64,000 nt of DNA from Vibrio agarivorans (GTDB lineage: Bacteria > Pseudomonadota > Gammaproteobacteria > Enterobacterales > Vibrionaceae). Both the position numbers and the translations under genes were made by a program. Below, one piece after another: positions 34,110-43,453 of this stretch (position 1 is the stretch's first letter; every line of letters starts with the position of its first letter). Location of the stretch: positions 2,514,241-2,578,240 of the forward strand of contig NZ_JAUFQF010000004.1 in NCBI RefSeq assembly GCF_030409635.1. The letters run 5' to 3'. The notes beneath the pieces are model-generated. The model made no database searches and was not told the origin of the DNA. It worked only from the letters and a program-made list of their open reading frames with translations.

Positions 34110-35585
34110 CTATTTATCAAGCCCACCCATGAATAGGTATTTGAGTTCCATAAACTCATCCAGACCAAACTTAGACCCTTCCCGACCTAGGCCCGACTCT
34201 TTAACACCACCAAAAGGAGCCGCTGCTGTTGATATCAAGCCTTCATTAATACCGACCATCCCGGTTTCCAATGCTTCCCCCATACGCCATGCTCTGCCTA
34301 AAGATGCGGTATAAACGTAAGCCGCAAGGCCAGAGTCACTATTGTTGGCTCGTTGGATAACCTCATCTTCATCACTAAATCGAAATATCGGTGCCATTGG
34401 GCCGAAGGTCTCTTCGTTCGCCACTAACATTTCATCACTCATTTCGGACAATACGATAGGCTGAACAAACAAGCACTCTTCTGTGATTTCACCACAATGC
34501 TGAACTGCCCCTTTATTTAATGCATCATTAAGATGTGAAGCGACTTTTCTCACCGCTTGTTGGTTGATCAAAGGTCCTATGTCAACACCACTCTCAAACC
34601 CATCCCCAACAACCAACTGTTTCACTCGGTCGGTGAGCTTTTGGGTAAATTCATCATAAACTGAATCATGAATATAGAGACGGTTTGCACAGACACAGGT
34701 TTGGCCGGCATTTCTAAATTTCGCGATCATCGCGCCTTCAACTGCGGCATCGATATCAGCGTCATCAAACACGATGAATGGCGCGTTACCACCGAGCTCC
34801 AAGGCCATTTTTTTTATGGAAGATGCGGACTGGTTCATCAAAATCTTGCCTACGTGAGTAGATCCGGTAAATGACACTTTTCTCACGAGTTTATTAGACG
34901 TCAGCTCACCACCAATCGCTAAGGCATCACCTGTAATCACATTAAACAGACCGGCGGGGATCCCTGCTCGATGTGCAAGTTCAGCTAAAGCCAGTGCGGT
35001 CAATGGTGTTTCTGGCGCGGGTTTTAATACCACAGCACAACCAGCGGCAAAGGCCGGTGCACACTTTCTCGTGATCATCGCGGCTGGAAAATTCCAAGGC
35101 GTAATCGCAGCCACAACTCCGATAGGCTGCTTAGTGACTAAGATTCTACCATCCGGTTTATGACTGGGGATAGTCTCGCCATACGCTCGTTTCGCTTCTT
35201 CGCTATACCAGAGAACAAAGCTTGCTGCGTAAGCGATCTCCCCCCTTGCTTCGTTAAACGGCTTACCTTGCTCACTGGTTAATATGGTCGCAAGGTCATC
35301 GGTGTGCTCAATAATTTGCTCATACCAGGCTTTGAGTACCTGTGATTTTTTCTCTGCTGTCGTTTCTTTCCATTCGACAAAGGCTGCATGAGCGCACGTG
35401 ACCGCTTCACTAGCTTCATTCGCACCTAGGTTTGGAACCGTCCCCACAAGCTGTTGTGTAGAAGGGTTTATCACAGAGGTGTGACGCGGACTATCACCTG
35501 ATTGGTCGTTCTGTCTATTCGACGAAACCCACTTTCCCCCGATATAACACCTATCTTTGAGCAACTGACTATCACGAAGTTTCAT
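34110..35585 (-). CDS. gabD: NAD(P)-dependent succinate-semialdehyde dehydrogenase
   Basis: This 491-aa aldehyde dehydrogenase superfamily enzyme has the cofactor loop FTGSTHVGKI, the catalytic-Glu motif MALELGGNAPFIVFDDADID, the catalytic-Cys motif FRNAGQTCVCANRLYIHDSV, and ITPWNFPAAMITRK. The CVCANR cysteine pair is typical of GabD, which oxidises succinate semialdehyde to succinate in GABA breakdown. It stands alone here without gabT, so another semialdehyde substrate is possible. It is separated from nifF by a terminator. Confidence 0.85.
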   Translation of the reverse strand: MKLRDSQLLKDRCYIGGKWVSSNRQNDQSGDSPRHTSVINPSTQQLVGTVPNLGANEASEAVTCAHAAFVEWKETTAEKKSQVLKAWYEQIIEHTDDLATILTSEQGKPFNEARGEIAYAASFVLWYSEEAKRAYGETIPSHKPDGRILVTKQPIGVVAAITPWNFPAAMITRKCAPAFAAGCAVVLKPAPETPLTALALAELAHRAGIPAGLFNVITGDALAIGGELTSNKLVRKVSFTGSTHVGKILMNQSASSIKKMALELGGNAPFIVFDDADIDAAVEGAMIAKFRNAGQTCVCANRLYIHDSVYDEFTQKLTDRVKQLVVGDGFESGVDIGPLINQQAVRKVASHLNDALNKGAVQHCGEITEECLFVQPIVLSEMSDEMLVANEETFGPMAPIFRFSDEDEVIQRANNSDSGLAAYVYTASLGRAWRMGEALETGMVGINEGLISTAAAPFGGVKESGLGREGSKFGLDEFMELKYLFMGGLDK

Positions 35586-35682
35586 CTCAACAACCTTTTC
35601 GTCCTAACATGATGATAAAGAACAATATACTTAGGTTTTTCTGAGATTAAGTTGACAGTTATAGAAGTTTTGCATGAAAGAC

Positions 35683-35723
35683 AAAAGGCCAATCACATCA
35701 GTATTCGTTCTATGTGATTGGCC
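35683..35723 (-). terminator. Rho-independent terminator after nifF
   Basis: GGCCAATCACAT (35687-35698) pairs exactly with ATGTGATTGGCC (35712-35723). On the minus strand the stem is followed by TTTTGTC. It lies about 95 bp past the nifF stop and separates nifF from the gabD-like gene. Confidence 0.8.
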
Positions 35724-35815
35724 TCAAAACTGTCTTTCCTTATGAAAAGGTATCGTCTTATAAAGCAGTATGACCTAGCTTTTAAAGCACGATTGATATG
35801 CCTTGCACTATCAAC

Positions 35816-36349
35816 TTACAGAGCAAATTCTGCGTAAATTTGTTCAACCCAGTGAGCAACACGTTCCTCACTCATTGAAGCTTGGTTGTCTTTGTCTATG
35901 ACTAAACCAACAAACTCATCACCATCTACCGCTTCTGAAGAGTTAAAGCTATATCCCTCTATTGGCCACCGGCCGACAAAATCTGCTCCACAATCGGCGA
36001 TGTAATCATAGAGCTCACCCAACCCATCAACAAACTCATCGGGATAACCTACTTGATCACCAAGGCCAAACAGAGCCACTTTTTTTCCTGATAGGTCCAA
36101 AGACTCATTTGCATCAAGAAACTCTGCCCAGCTTTCTGCTTCACACTCTGTATCCAAACCCGGTAACTCCCCTTCGCCTAATGTCGGAGTCCCTAATACC
36201 AATAAGTCATACCCCTTGATGGTCGCCGCATCAACACGGTTGATATTTAGAGGCTTGTCCGCCGCATCCCCAAGCTTTTGATAGATCATTTTGGCAATTT
36301 TACGTGTACTGCCTGTATCCGTTCCAAAAAATATTCCTACTTTAGCCAT
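35816..36349 (-). CDS. nifF: Nif flavodoxin
   Basis: This 177-aa long-chain flavodoxin has the FMN phosphate loop FFGTDTGSTRKIAKMI at residues about 7-22, the first FMN-ring loop VLGTPTLGEGELPGLD and the second loop LFGLGDQVGYPDEF. Its own sigma-54 promoter and NifA site lie upstream, and it lies next to an rnf cluster, which marks it as NifF, the electron donor to the Fe protein (NifH), not the housekeeping FldA. The start has CAGGGAGTAGACT upstream. Confidence 0.9.
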   Translation of the reverse strand: MAKVGIFFGTDTGSTRKIAKMIYQKLGDAADKPLNINRVDAATIKGYDLLVLGTPTLGEGELPGLDTECEAESWAEFLDANESLDLSGKKVALFGLGDQVGYPDEFVDGLGELYDYIADCGADFVGRWPIEGYSFNSSEAVDGDEFVGLVIDKDNQASMSEERVAHWVEQIYAEFAL

Positions 36350-36417
36350 AGTCTACTCCCTGTATGATCATGTTTAGCTATTCTTTCCGTCACCAAAAAG
36401 TCGTGACTTAACCTTCC

Positions 36418-36433
36418 TGCAATTGTTATTCCT
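36418..36433 (-). promoter_or_regulatory. Sigma-54 promoter of nifF
   Basis: On the minus strand AAGGAATAACAATTGCA gives GG-N10-GC (GC at 36419-36420, CC at 36431-36432 on the plus strand), matching the -24/-12 consensus. It lies about 70 bp upstream of the nifF start. Confidence 0.75.
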
Positions 36434-36484
36434 TACTACTTTTCAATAAGATAAGTTACTTATCTGCACTACTAGGCGACACTT

Positions 36485-36500
36485 TGTACGCTTTCAGACA
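36485..36500. promoter_or_regulatory. NifA upstream activator site for nifF
   Basis: TGTACGCTTTCAGACA is a perfect TGT-N10-ACA site about 65 bp upstream of the -24/-12 element. It lies between nifF and the end of rnfH. Confidence 0.75.
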
Positions 36501-36538
36501 ATTCTCTGTCGATGGTCGTCATTCTTTGTTGATAGCAG

Positions 36539-36781
36539 TTATTCCTCGTCAATAATAGTTACAGCCCGGTAGATCTCAACACGATCTCCCTCATCGACAT
36601 GACTATCAAGCGAGCGTATTTTTCCAAACACCCCAACTTTCTGTTGGTGCAAGTCAATTTCAGGGAACAGGCGTAATATCCCACACGTTGAAATTGCGTT
36701 GAGTAGTGTAGCTTCAGGTTCGACTTCAGTGTCTAACCATACTTGCTGATGAATATCTGCATAGATAACACTAACTTTCAT
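36539..36781 (-). CDS. rnfH: RnfH-family protein
   Basis: This 80-aa protein of the RnfH (UPF0125) beta-grasp family begins MKVSVIYADIHQQVWLDTEV and contains KVGVFGKIRSLDSHVDEGDR and a VEIYRAV end, the family's conserved blocks. It overlaps rnfE by 11 bp and is the last gene of the rnf operon. The family often accompanies rnf clusters of diazotrophs; its exact function is not settled. Confidence 0.88.
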   Translation of the reverse strand: MKVSVIYADIHQQVWLDTEVEPEATLLNAISTCGILRLFPEIDLHQQKVGVFGKIRSLDSHVDEGDRVEIYRAVTIIDEE

Positions 36782-37457
36782 AGGACGCTCCCTCTGATAA
36801 ATTTGTTTTACGCGGTGAGATCATTAATGCAAATTTCTGCTTGATACACAGCATGCCGCCCAGAACAAAAAAACCACCTGGTGGCAGTATTGAGATGAGC
36901 AAGCCATCAAAATTGTTAACGACGGTGGTTTCTAAAAACGCAAAGTGAGGACCAAGTAATAGTGCAGCATTATCGAACACTTTACCTGTACCAAGAATTT
37001 CACGAATGCCGCCCAAAACGACTAAGACCCAGGTAAAACCAATACCCATGGATGCACCATCAACCACCGATTTCATCGAGGTCTGCTTGGTAGCGAAGGC
37101 TTCTACCCGTCCGAGAATGGCGCAGTTAGTTACAATCAAAGGAATAAACAGGCCTAACACTTGATGCAGTGCGGCTAGGTACGCGTGCAATATTAGGTCT
37201 GTCATCGTAACGAGCGTGGCTATGATCAAAATATTCATAGGGATACGTATCGCACGGCTGATGTAGTGGCGGGATAATGACGTCAAAAAGTTAGCCGCCA
37301 CCATGACAAATGTGGTGGCTAAGCCCAAACCGAGCCCATTAGTTGCCCCATTGGTGACAGCAAGTAATGGGCAAAGGGCTAAAAGTTGCGCTAGTACAAT
37401 ATTGTTAGTCCACAGACCATTCTTTACTAGCTCTTTTGTTTTTATCGGGTCACTCAT
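36771..37457 (-). CDS. rnfE: Rnf electron-transport complex subunit E
   Basis: This 228-aa membrane protein of the RnfA/RnfE/NqrD/NqrE group has six predicted helices. Diagnostic blocks are NGLWTNNIVLAQLLALCPLL, NGATNGLGLGLATTFVM, IPLIVTNCAILGRVEAFA and ILPPGGFFVLGGMLC. The Cys residues in the two inverted half-helices (LCPLL, TNCAIL) hold the intramembrane iron-sulfur centre shared with RnfA. It overlaps rnfG by 8 bp and is part of the complex that drives reduction of ferredoxin or flavodoxin. Confidence 0.93.
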   Translation of the reverse strand: MSDPIKTKELVKNGLWTNNIVLAQLLALCPLLAVTNGATNGLGLGLATTFVMVAANFLTSLSRHYISRAIRIPMNILIIATLVTMTDLILHAYLAALHQVLGLFIPLIVTNCAILGRVEAFATKQTSMKSVVDGASMGIGFTWVLVVLGGIREILGTGKVFDNAALLLGPHFAFLETTVVNNFDGLLISILPPGGFFVLGGMLCIKQKFALMISPRKTNLSEGASYES

Positions 37458-38091
37458 CTTTGCCCCCTTGGTTTATCTCTTGCTGAGCTTGAAGTGCTAA
37501 GTGCACTCCTTTAACCACCGCTCTTGGCGTTATCGTGGCTCCAGAAAATTGTTCAAAATCCCCTCCATCCTTTTGCACTTGCCAAATTGCAGTATTTTCA
37601 AGAGAACGACGGTTAAAACCCAACACCCAATCGGACTTGTCCAATTCAATTTTATCGCCAAGCCCCGGTGTCTCTGTGTGGCTGAGTACTCTGACGTTAG
37701 TAATTTCACCGGACAACGACACACCAACGATAAATTGAATGTCACCACTATAGCCAGCAGTCTTGGCAGTGATCACCTGATACTCTGGTTTGCCTGTTGC
37801 TCCGTTTACAGTAACAAACTGGTAACTGACCCCTTCCACTTCGTATGTTGTCGCTTGCTGCAATACATCGGGGGATATTTTTCCTTTTGGGACAACTTCA
37901 GCCATTAGAGCAAGACTCTTTTGTGTTTCATTGAACTGAATGATGGGACTTGTATATTGATTTATCGCCAATAGAAGGAAGGCAGAAACCGCACATGCAC
38001 AGCCCAGCATTAGACCTTGAGCACCGAGCAAGTCTTTATGAATTTCCTGTTTAATTTCGGAAGAAAGGTAGGACTGAATCTTCGCCAACAT
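37450..38091 (-). CDS. rnfG: Rnf complex subunit G (covalent FMN)
   Basis: The 213-aa protein starts at ATG 38091 (MLAKIQSYLSSEIKQE), behind TTGAGGAGAAATAGT. It has one N-terminal membrane helix (GLMLGCACAVSAFLLLAI) and a periplasmic FMN-binding domain. The FMN is attached to the Thr of the FSGATITPRAVVKGV motif. The domain also has HTETPGLGDKIEL, which is typical of RnfG/NqrC. The start is 1 bp after the rnfD stop, and it overlaps rnfE at the other end. Confidence 0.92.
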   Translation of the reverse strand: MLAKIQSYLSSEIKQEIHKDLLGAQGLMLGCACAVSAFLLLAINQYTSPIIQFNETQKSLALMAEVVPKGKISPDVLQQATTYEVEGVSYQFVTVNGATGKPEYQVITAKTAGYSGDIQFIVGVSLSGEITNVRVLSHTETPGLGDKIELDKSDWVLGFNRRSLENTAIWQVQKDGGDFEQFSGATITPRAVVKGVHLALQAQQEINQGGKDE

Positions 38092-38092
38092 A

Positions 38093-39076
38093 CTATTTCT
38101 CCTCAACAAATTGCTTTGATGAGCCAAAACGCTTAGGTTGAATATAGTGATCGATAAGCGGGCTGACTGCATTAACAATGAGCACTGCGAAAGCTACACC
38201 CTCTGGGTAGCTTCCTACTTCTCTAATCAACCAAACTAGCCCGCCACACAACAAGCCATAAATCATTTGACCTTTCGTACTTGAAGGAGACGTCACCATA
38301 TCCGTTGCGATAAAAAACGCACACAATACTGCAGCGCCACTAAACATATGAATGTGTGGAGCAAGAAACTGTTCGGGTTGAAATAGGTTAGCGACTAACG
38401 CTGGAAACAGTAGGCCTATGAAAAAGCATAAAGGGATCGCAGGTGTGACAATTCTACGGTATAGCAGATAAATCCCGCCCAATAACAACCAAATGCTGTG
38501 AACTTCACCTATGCTGCCTGACATTTTTCCCGTCAATAGCTCATTAATTGTGGGCGTCGAAATAGAACGACTTAATACTGTCGCCGCGCTTACGCCATCA
38601 TAAGACAACCATTCTGCTGCCGATTGTACCTCTCCTGCATATGGCGCACTCCAATCGGTCATCTGGACAGGAAAGCAGATAAGTAAAAACACCCTTCCCA
38701 GCATAGCGGGGTTAAATATATTTTGCCCAAGGCCGCCGTACGCCTGTTTTCCCACTACGATACAAAACAGAGCACCGAGCACACACAGTTCCGTTTGGAA
38801 ATGCGCTGGTAAGCTTAATGCCAAGATAAGACCTGTCAGAATCGCTGAGCCATCTAGTGCATTCCTGAGCGGTTTGCGCTGTAAACTAAGACACACTACT
38901 TCAGCGAGCACAGCCGCAACAACACAAGCGATAACGACACGAATCGCTGAGGGCCCAAACCTAAGGCCTGCCACACATACTGCTGGCATTAAAGCGAGTA
39001 CGACATGGTACATAATAGTTGTAGTCGAATTATTGGAATGCGCATACGGGCCTATCTGCGGTTTAAAATTGATCAT
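38093..39076 (-). CDS. rnfD: Rnf complex subunit D
   Basis: This 327-aa membrane protein has about nine helices and belongs to the RnfD/NqrB family. Landmarks are YGGLGQNIFNPAMLGRVFLL and the FMN-attachment region FFIATDMVTSPSSTKGQMI (Thr in DMVTSP), followed by YGLLCGGLVWLIREVGSYPE. It starts within the end of rnfC (4-bp overlap). It couples electron flow to ion movement across the inner membrane. Confidence 0.93.
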   Translation of the reverse strand: MINFKPQIGPYAHSNNSTTTIMYHVVLALMPAVCVAGLRFGPSAIRVVIACVVAAVLAEVVCLSLQRKPLRNALDGSAILTGLILALSLPAHFQTELCVLGALFCIVVGKQAYGGLGQNIFNPAMLGRVFLLICFPVQMTDWSAPYAGEVQSAAEWLSYDGVSAATVLSRSISTPTINELLTGKMSGSIGEVHSIWLLLGGIYLLYRRIVTPAIPLCFFIGLLFPALVANLFQPEQFLAPHIHMFSGAAVLCAFFIATDMVTSPSSTKGQMIYGLLCGGLVWLIREVGSYPEGVAFAVLIVNAVSPLIDHYIQPKRFGSSKQFVEEK

Positions 39077-40575
39077 CCATCCACCTCAACCATTGGCTCA
39101 CTGTTTGTTCTGCGCGAGCGTTTACGTTTTTTCGCAGCTTTGGCTGCTTTTTTCGCTTCAGCCTCTTTCGCTAAGCGAATTGTTTTCATTTCTGCCAGCT
39201 TTTTAGCTTTTTCTTGACGCATCGAGCTCATACGACGCTGTGTGAGTATGCCTTTCGCATGCTGGAAAAACTGAACCAGTGCGACTCGAGAGGGACATAT
39301 ATAGCTACAAGCACCACATGAAAGACACTGGTTTATTCCCAACCGCTCAACTAAGTCATAATCAGAAGACTCACTTGCCGCGCGCATTTTGAATGGCATC
39401 AGCCCCATAGGACACGCTCTGACACACTGGCCACAACGAATACAGTCTTGTTGCTCATCACTCCCAATCTCTTCACTCGTTAATGCAAGTAACGCATTGA
39501 CGGTTTTGGTAATTGGAATATCAAGATCAGAGATGACCTGCCCCATCATTGGGCCACCAAATATCAGGCGTTCACAATCCATTTTGAGACCGCCGCAATA
39601 ACCAATTAGGTCTTTGACTCGTGTACCTAGCGGGATTTCGACGTTTCTCGGGCTTTCAATGCCTAAACCCGATACCGTGATTACCCTTGTGACTAATGGT
39701 CTTGAGTATCTGACCGCATGATACACTGCTCTTGCCGTCGCAATGTTATTGACCACAATCCCAATATCTGTCGATAGCTTACCTGTTGGTACTGTCTTTC
39801 TGGTTAGCGTCTTGATCAGATGACGCTCAGAGCCCATAGGGTAAAGTGTTGGCACTAATTCTATGGCAATATTGTCATCGTCACTTGCCGCTGAACGCAT
39901 CAGTTCATAGCTTTCTAACTTATTGTTCTCGATACCGACTATCGCTCTCTTTGCCCCTGTCGCCACCATTAATAAGCGAATTCCTGCGATCACTTCATTG
40001 CAATACAAGCGCATGACCAAGTCGTCACAAGTAATATAAGGCTCACATTCACCGCCATTAATGACCAAGGTATCCACGTTCGCCTGCTTAGCAAAATGGG
40101 CCTTCATAGAGGTAGGAAAGCCCGCACCGCCCAAACCAACAATACCCGCTTCTTGAATATATTGAATCACCTCAGATGAAGACAAACCCACAACAGAACG
40201 CGACTTAAATTTGCTTGACCAAGTTTGATCTTTAAAGCACTTGATGTGAATAGTATCAAGACGCGCTTTCGACGGATGATGAGCAATGTAAGGGGCAATT
40301 TTTTCAACAATACCGTTTACCGGAGAGTGGAGCGGCGGCTGACTGTTTGAAATGCCTATCGCGAGAAGTTGCCCCTTTTTGACCTCCTGTCCCACATTGA
40401 CCAATGGCTTGAGTAGAATTCCGTTTGACAATAACAGTGGTAGGTACACTTTATCTGGCTGAAAATACGGTATTTTCGCAACCTGTTTGTTGGTTAGTGA
40501 CTTAAAGTCCTCTGGATGAACACCGCCAGAAAAGGGGCGACCAATCCACGTTTTTACTGTGCTTGCACTCGCCAT
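39073..40575 (-). CDS. rnfC: Rnf complex subunit C (NADH-binding, 2x[4Fe-4S])
   Basis: This 500-aa peripheral subunit has an N-terminal sandwich hybrid domain with GGVHPEDFKSL. It has an NADH/FMN-binding Complex1_51K-type domain (VGLGGAGFPTSMKAHFAKQ, VINGGECEPYITCDD) and two ferredoxin motifs, CIRCGQCVRACPMGLMP and CLSCGACSYICPSRVALV (about residues 375-430). The C-terminus is Lys/Ala-rich (about 455-495), as in other gammaproteobacterial RnfC. It is the entry point of electrons from NADH. The start is 3 bp after rnfB. Confidence 0.94.
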   Translation of the reverse strand: MASASTVKTWIGRPFSGGVHPEDFKSLTNKQVAKIPYFQPDKVYLPLLLSNGILLKPLVNVGQEVKKGQLLAIGISNSQPPLHSPVNGIVEKIAPYIAHHPSKARLDTIHIKCFKDQTWSSKFKSRSVVGLSSSEVIQYIQEAGIVGLGGAGFPTSMKAHFAKQANVDTLVINGGECEPYITCDDLVMRLYCNEVIAGIRLLMVATGAKRAIVGIENNKLESYELMRSAASDDDNIAIELVPTLYPMGSERHLIKTLTRKTVPTGKLSTDIGIVVNNIATARAVYHAVRYSRPLVTRVITVSGLGIESPRNVEIPLGTRVKDLIGYCGGLKMDCERLIFGGPMMGQVISDLDIPITKTVNALLALTSEEIGSDEQQDCIRCGQCVRACPMGLMPFKMRAASESSDYDLVERLGINQCLSCGACSYICPSRVALVQFFQHAKGILTQRRMSSMRQEKAKKLAEMKTIRLAKEAEAKKAAKAAKKRKRSRRTNSEPMVEVDG

Positions 40576-40578
40576 TGA

Positions 40579-41100
40579 TTAACTCCTTTCTAAAATAGGC
40601 TTCGGCCAAACCCAATTCGCCGGAGATTGAGCCTGAGTATTGAGTTCGATACATTGCTCTGGGCAAGCATTGACACAAAGAGCGCAGCCTGTACACGTAT
40701 CTTTGATCACCACATGTATCTGCTTGGTTGCCCCAACAATTGCATCAAAAGGACACGCTTTATTGCAGCGAGTACACCCTGTACATTGCGTTTCATTAAT
40801 CGCAGCCAAGCTAGGCACAGACTCTTCAGAGCCAGATAACGACACACCCAAAATCTTTGCAATGTCTGCTGACAAGGCGCTTCCGCCGGGAGGACATTCA
40901 TTGGGAGCAAGCTCCCCTTTGACCATGGCTTCTGCCGCTTGACGACACCCTGCTTTGCCACACTGGCCACACTGCCCTCCCGGCATCAATGACTCGATAC
41001 GATCAACCAACGGATCACCCGGTACTAAAAACACTCGTGAAGCGACACCCAGCAACAGACCCAATCCAATACCCATTGCCGCAAATATGATTACAGCCAT
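40579..41100 (-). CDS. rnfB: Rnf complex subunit B (iron-sulfur)
   Basis: The 173-aa protein has an N-terminal membrane anchor (VIIFAAMGIGLGLLLGVASR). A Fes domain carries a four-Cys cluster (GGQCGQCGKAGCRQAAEAM ... NECPPGG), and two [4Fe-4S] motifs follow (CTGCTRCNKACPFDAIVG, CTGCALCVNACPEQCIEL). It passes electrons from the membrane part to soluble acceptors, here probably flavodoxin NifF or a nif ferredoxin. It lies 24 bp after rnfA. Confidence 0.94.
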   Translation of the reverse strand: MAVIIFAAMGIGLGLLLGVASRVFLVPGDPLVDRIESLMPGGQCGQCGKAGCRQAAEAMVKGELAPNECPPGGSALSADIAKILGVSLSGSEESVPSLAAINETQCTGCTRCNKACPFDAIVGATKQIHVVIKDTCTGCALCVNACPEQCIELNTQAQSPANWVWPKPILERS

Positions 41101-41124
41101 ATGCCTACCCTATTGTTGAAACAA

Positions 41125-41697
41125 TTACGCCATACCTGAAAAGCCCATAAAGGCCATGGAAAGTACACCTGCTGTGATGAATGCGATGGGGTTTCCTTGA
41201 ATCGACTCTGGTACTTTACTGAGAGATAATTGCGAACGAATACCAGCGAAAAGCACGATAACTAAAGTGAACCCCAACGAAGAACCTAAGCTAAATAAAA
41301 TCGAGGTCAGCAAGGACATCTTTTGCTGAACCACCAGCAGCGAAACGCCAAGCACAGCACAATTAGTGGTTATCAAAGGAAGGAAAACACCGAGAGCTTG
41401 ATACATGCTAGGGCTATTTTTTTGAACGTAGAGTTCTGTAAACTGCACAACCGACGCAATAACAACGATAAACGCGATCGTACGCAGCACTTCAATACCT
41501 AGTGGCACCAATACGTATCGCTCAATAACCCACGAAGCGATGGCTGCGACAGTAATTACAAATGTCGTCGCCAATCCCATACCGAGCGCACTCGCAATGT
41601 TCTTCGACACCCCCATAAATGGGCAAAGCCCTAAAAATTTGGCAAGAACCACGTTATTCACAAACGCAGCGCCTAAAAATACTAGCCAACTGTCCAT
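41125..41697 (-). CDS. rnfA: Rnf complex subunit A
   Basis: The 190-aa, six-helix membrane protein starts at ATG 41697 (MDSWLVFLGAAFVNNVVLAK), which matches the family's N-terminus; 14 upstream codons are open but look non-coding. Conserved blocks are KFLGLCPFMGVSKNIASALG and FLPLITTNCAVLGVSLL, whose cysteines bind the intramembrane cluster. It is the first gene of rnfABCDGEH, transcribed away from nifLA. Confidence 0.93.
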   Translation of the reverse strand: MDSWLVFLGAAFVNNVVLAKFLGLCPFMGVSKNIASALGMGLATTFVITVAAIASWVIERYVLVPLGIEVLRTIAFIVVIASVVQFTELYVQKNSPSMYQALGVFLPLITTNCAVLGVSLLVVQQKMSLLTSILFSLGSSLGFTLVIVLFAGIRSQLSLSKVPESIQGNPIAFITAGVLSMAFMGFSGMA

Positions 41698-41731
41698 AAC
41701 ATTCCTCAAAGTGTCATTCCCACACAGGAAA

Positions 41732-41749
41732 TTGCACAATGAATGCCAA
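41732..41749 (-). promoter_or_regulatory. Sigma-54 promoter of the rnf operon
   Basis: The minus strand reads TTGGCATTCATTGTGCAAT, with GG-N10-GC (41746-41747 and 41734-41735) and the TGGCA/TGCA pattern of -24/-12 elements. It lies 35 bp before the rnfA start. I did not find a perfect TGT-N10-ACA site in the intergenic region. Confidence 0.75.
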
Positions 41750-41778
41750 GCAGGTTAATCTGCCGCAAAATAAGGCAT

Positions 41779-41787
41779 GTGCACCAT
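41779..41787. promoter_or_regulatory. Possible NtrC half-site between rnfA and nifL
   Basis: TGTGCACCATT contains TGCACC-A-T, one arm of the NtrC consensus (GCACCA-N3-TGGTGC). The second arm is not clear. It lies about 140 bp upstream of the nifL -24 element, a usual distance for an enhancer-type site. Confidence 0.3.
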
Positions 41788-41923
41788 TCAAGCTCATTTT
41801 CTAACGGTTTTGAACGTTCAAATGAACAGACAATTTGGCATAAAACGTACAATCATTGTATGCAAATTGATTTGTATCAATAGACAATGCAATATATTTG
41901 CTCGCCATTCTCATACTGAAATA

Positions 41924-41940
41924 TAGGAACAGTTCATGCA
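41924..41940 (+). promoter_or_regulatory. Candidate sigma-54 promoter of nifLA
   Basis: TAGGAACAGTTCATGCA has GG (41926-41927)-N10-GC (41938-41939) and lies 35 bp before the nifL start. The -24 part (TAGGAA) is weaker than at nifE or nifU. In Klebsiella, nifLA is driven by sigma-54 with NtrC; the same is likely here, but it rests on this motif only. Confidence 0.55.
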
Positions 41941-41974
41941 GTAACCCTTTTTTAAACCAGAAAAGTGGCTGTTT

Positions 41975-43453
41975 ATGAATATACTCAATCGCTATTTTGA
42001 GCAAAACCAATCAAACCCCACTCAACAGTTTGAGCGAAATGAAAACGCCATCGTCATAACCGATGAAAAGGGGCAAATCGTCACCTGTAATGCTGCTGCA
42101 GAGGACCTAACAGGCTATGACGAGAATGAGCTCATAGGCAAAAACTGCTCCATATTCTCAAATCGTCACACGCCAAGGGAGGTGTACCAGCAGTTATGGC
42201 GCACGATATCTTCGGGCCGAGAATGGCGAGGCAATTTACTTAATCGTAAAAAATCCGGCGAACCCTATATTGCCGATCTCACGATTACCCCAATAAAAGA
42301 AGGCGATATCATCGGCTATTACTCAAAGATTAACGATATTAGCCAGACCATTAGTTCTCATAAGAATGAAGAGAACAATCAATTTATATTCGAGCGTATA
42401 TTAAATATTACCTCTTTAGCGATTGTTGTTATTGATACCGATTTCAATATCGTATTTAGTAATAAAGGGTTCACGCGCAAAGTTGGCAACGCGTATTTTG
42501 ATGACTTTATCCTGCCTACAATAAAACAAAATGTTTCTATCAGTGAGCTTTGCTGCGAAAAACTTCAGATTGATGTTAACCATGATCAGCGCAGTTTTGA
42601 TTGTGTTATCGATCCTGTTCAACTTGCCAACACATCAACAAATCACTACTTTGTCGACACGAAATTTGCTCATGCGGTAATCAATATCACCGAGCGAACG
42701 AATGAGCGGCGCTTGCTCGAAAACCAACGCCTGAATCACTTAAAACTCAATATTAACGACAGTAAGCACGTCCATAGTATTCAAGAAGTCTTGATGGGAA
42801 CGATTCATAAATTTCAGGCACCCGTCAATATGTTGGATTCAGCAGTAAAAATCCTCTCCAGCCGAAACCATAATTGTAGCGGCCTAGAAATGATGAAAGG
42901 CGCAATAGAGGAAGCTTATACGGCTTTGAAGTTTATACAAACGCACATTCCTGAACGTCATGCCGAGCCTCTACAAAACACCAATATCAACGAGATCATT
43001 AAAGATGCGTGCTCTATCTCGTCGCAAGCGCTGATTGAGCACTATATTCACATTGATCTCGACTTACACCCTAACCTGACGTCATGCAATGCTCACCCTT
43101 CTCGGCTCACACTTGCCCTAATACAGCTGATAGACAATGCGATCGAGGAGATTAACCGAGTCAAAGCACAACATCGTCAAATTATTATCCGCAGCTACAC
43201 CATAGAAGGCTCAATTTGCATTAGTATTGAGGACTCGGGAAATGGCATAGCAAGCTCTGATTACAATCGCGTTTTTCAGCCGTTTTACACCAATAACCCT
43301 TTGAATACTGATCGATGTCGTGGCATGGGTTTATCCATTGTTCAGCAAGTCATTAACGACCACGAGGGTATGCTTGTTATTGAGCCTAGTATGGCTCTCA
43401 GTGGCGCAAAATTCGTTATCTCACTGCCTTCCAACTGTAAGGAGGCCAAGTAA
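41975..43453 (+). CDS. nifL: NifL, redox- and nitrogen-sensing anti-activator
   Basis: This 492-aa flavoprotein has an N-terminal PAS domain (about residues 25-125) with [20 protein letters not shown], the FAD-binding redox sensor. A second PAS-like region (about 135-215) and a helical linker follow. The C-terminal GHKL ATPase-like domain (about 360-490) has [23 protein letters not shown] and [12 protein letters not shown]. NifL inhibits NifA when oxygen or fixed nitrogen is present. The stop overlaps the nifA start (TAATG), with AAGGAGG in the end of nifL, so the two are translationally coupled, as in other gammaproteobacterial nifLA pairs. Confidence 0.94.
   Translation: MNILNRYFEQNQSNPTQQFERNENAIVITDEKGQIVTCNAAAEDLTGYDENELIGKNCSIFSNRHTPREVYQQLWRTISSGREWRGNLLNRKKSGEPYIADLTITPIKEGDIIGYYSKINDISQTISSHKNEENNQFIFERILNITSLAIVVIDTDFNIVFSNKGFTRKVGNAYFDDFILPTIKQNVSISELCCEKLQIDVNHDQRSFDCVIDPVQLANTSTNHYFVDTKFAHAVINITERTNERRLLENQRLNHLKLNINDSKHVHSIQEVLMGTIHKFQAPVNMLDSAVKILSSRNHNCSGLEMMKGAIEEAYTALKFIQTHIPERHAEPLQNTNINEIIKDACSISSQALIEHYIHIDLDLHPNLTSCNAHPSRLTLALIQLIDNAIEEINRVKAQHRQIIIRSYTIEGSICISIEDSGNGIASSDYNRVFQPFYTNNPLNTDRCRGMGLSIVQQVINDHEGMLVIEPSMALSGAKFVISLPSNCKEAK

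Noticed and set aside
34110..35585. GABA-catabolism operon around gabD
   Set aside because: There is no gabT, gabP or regulator nearby, so only the enzyme class is claimed.
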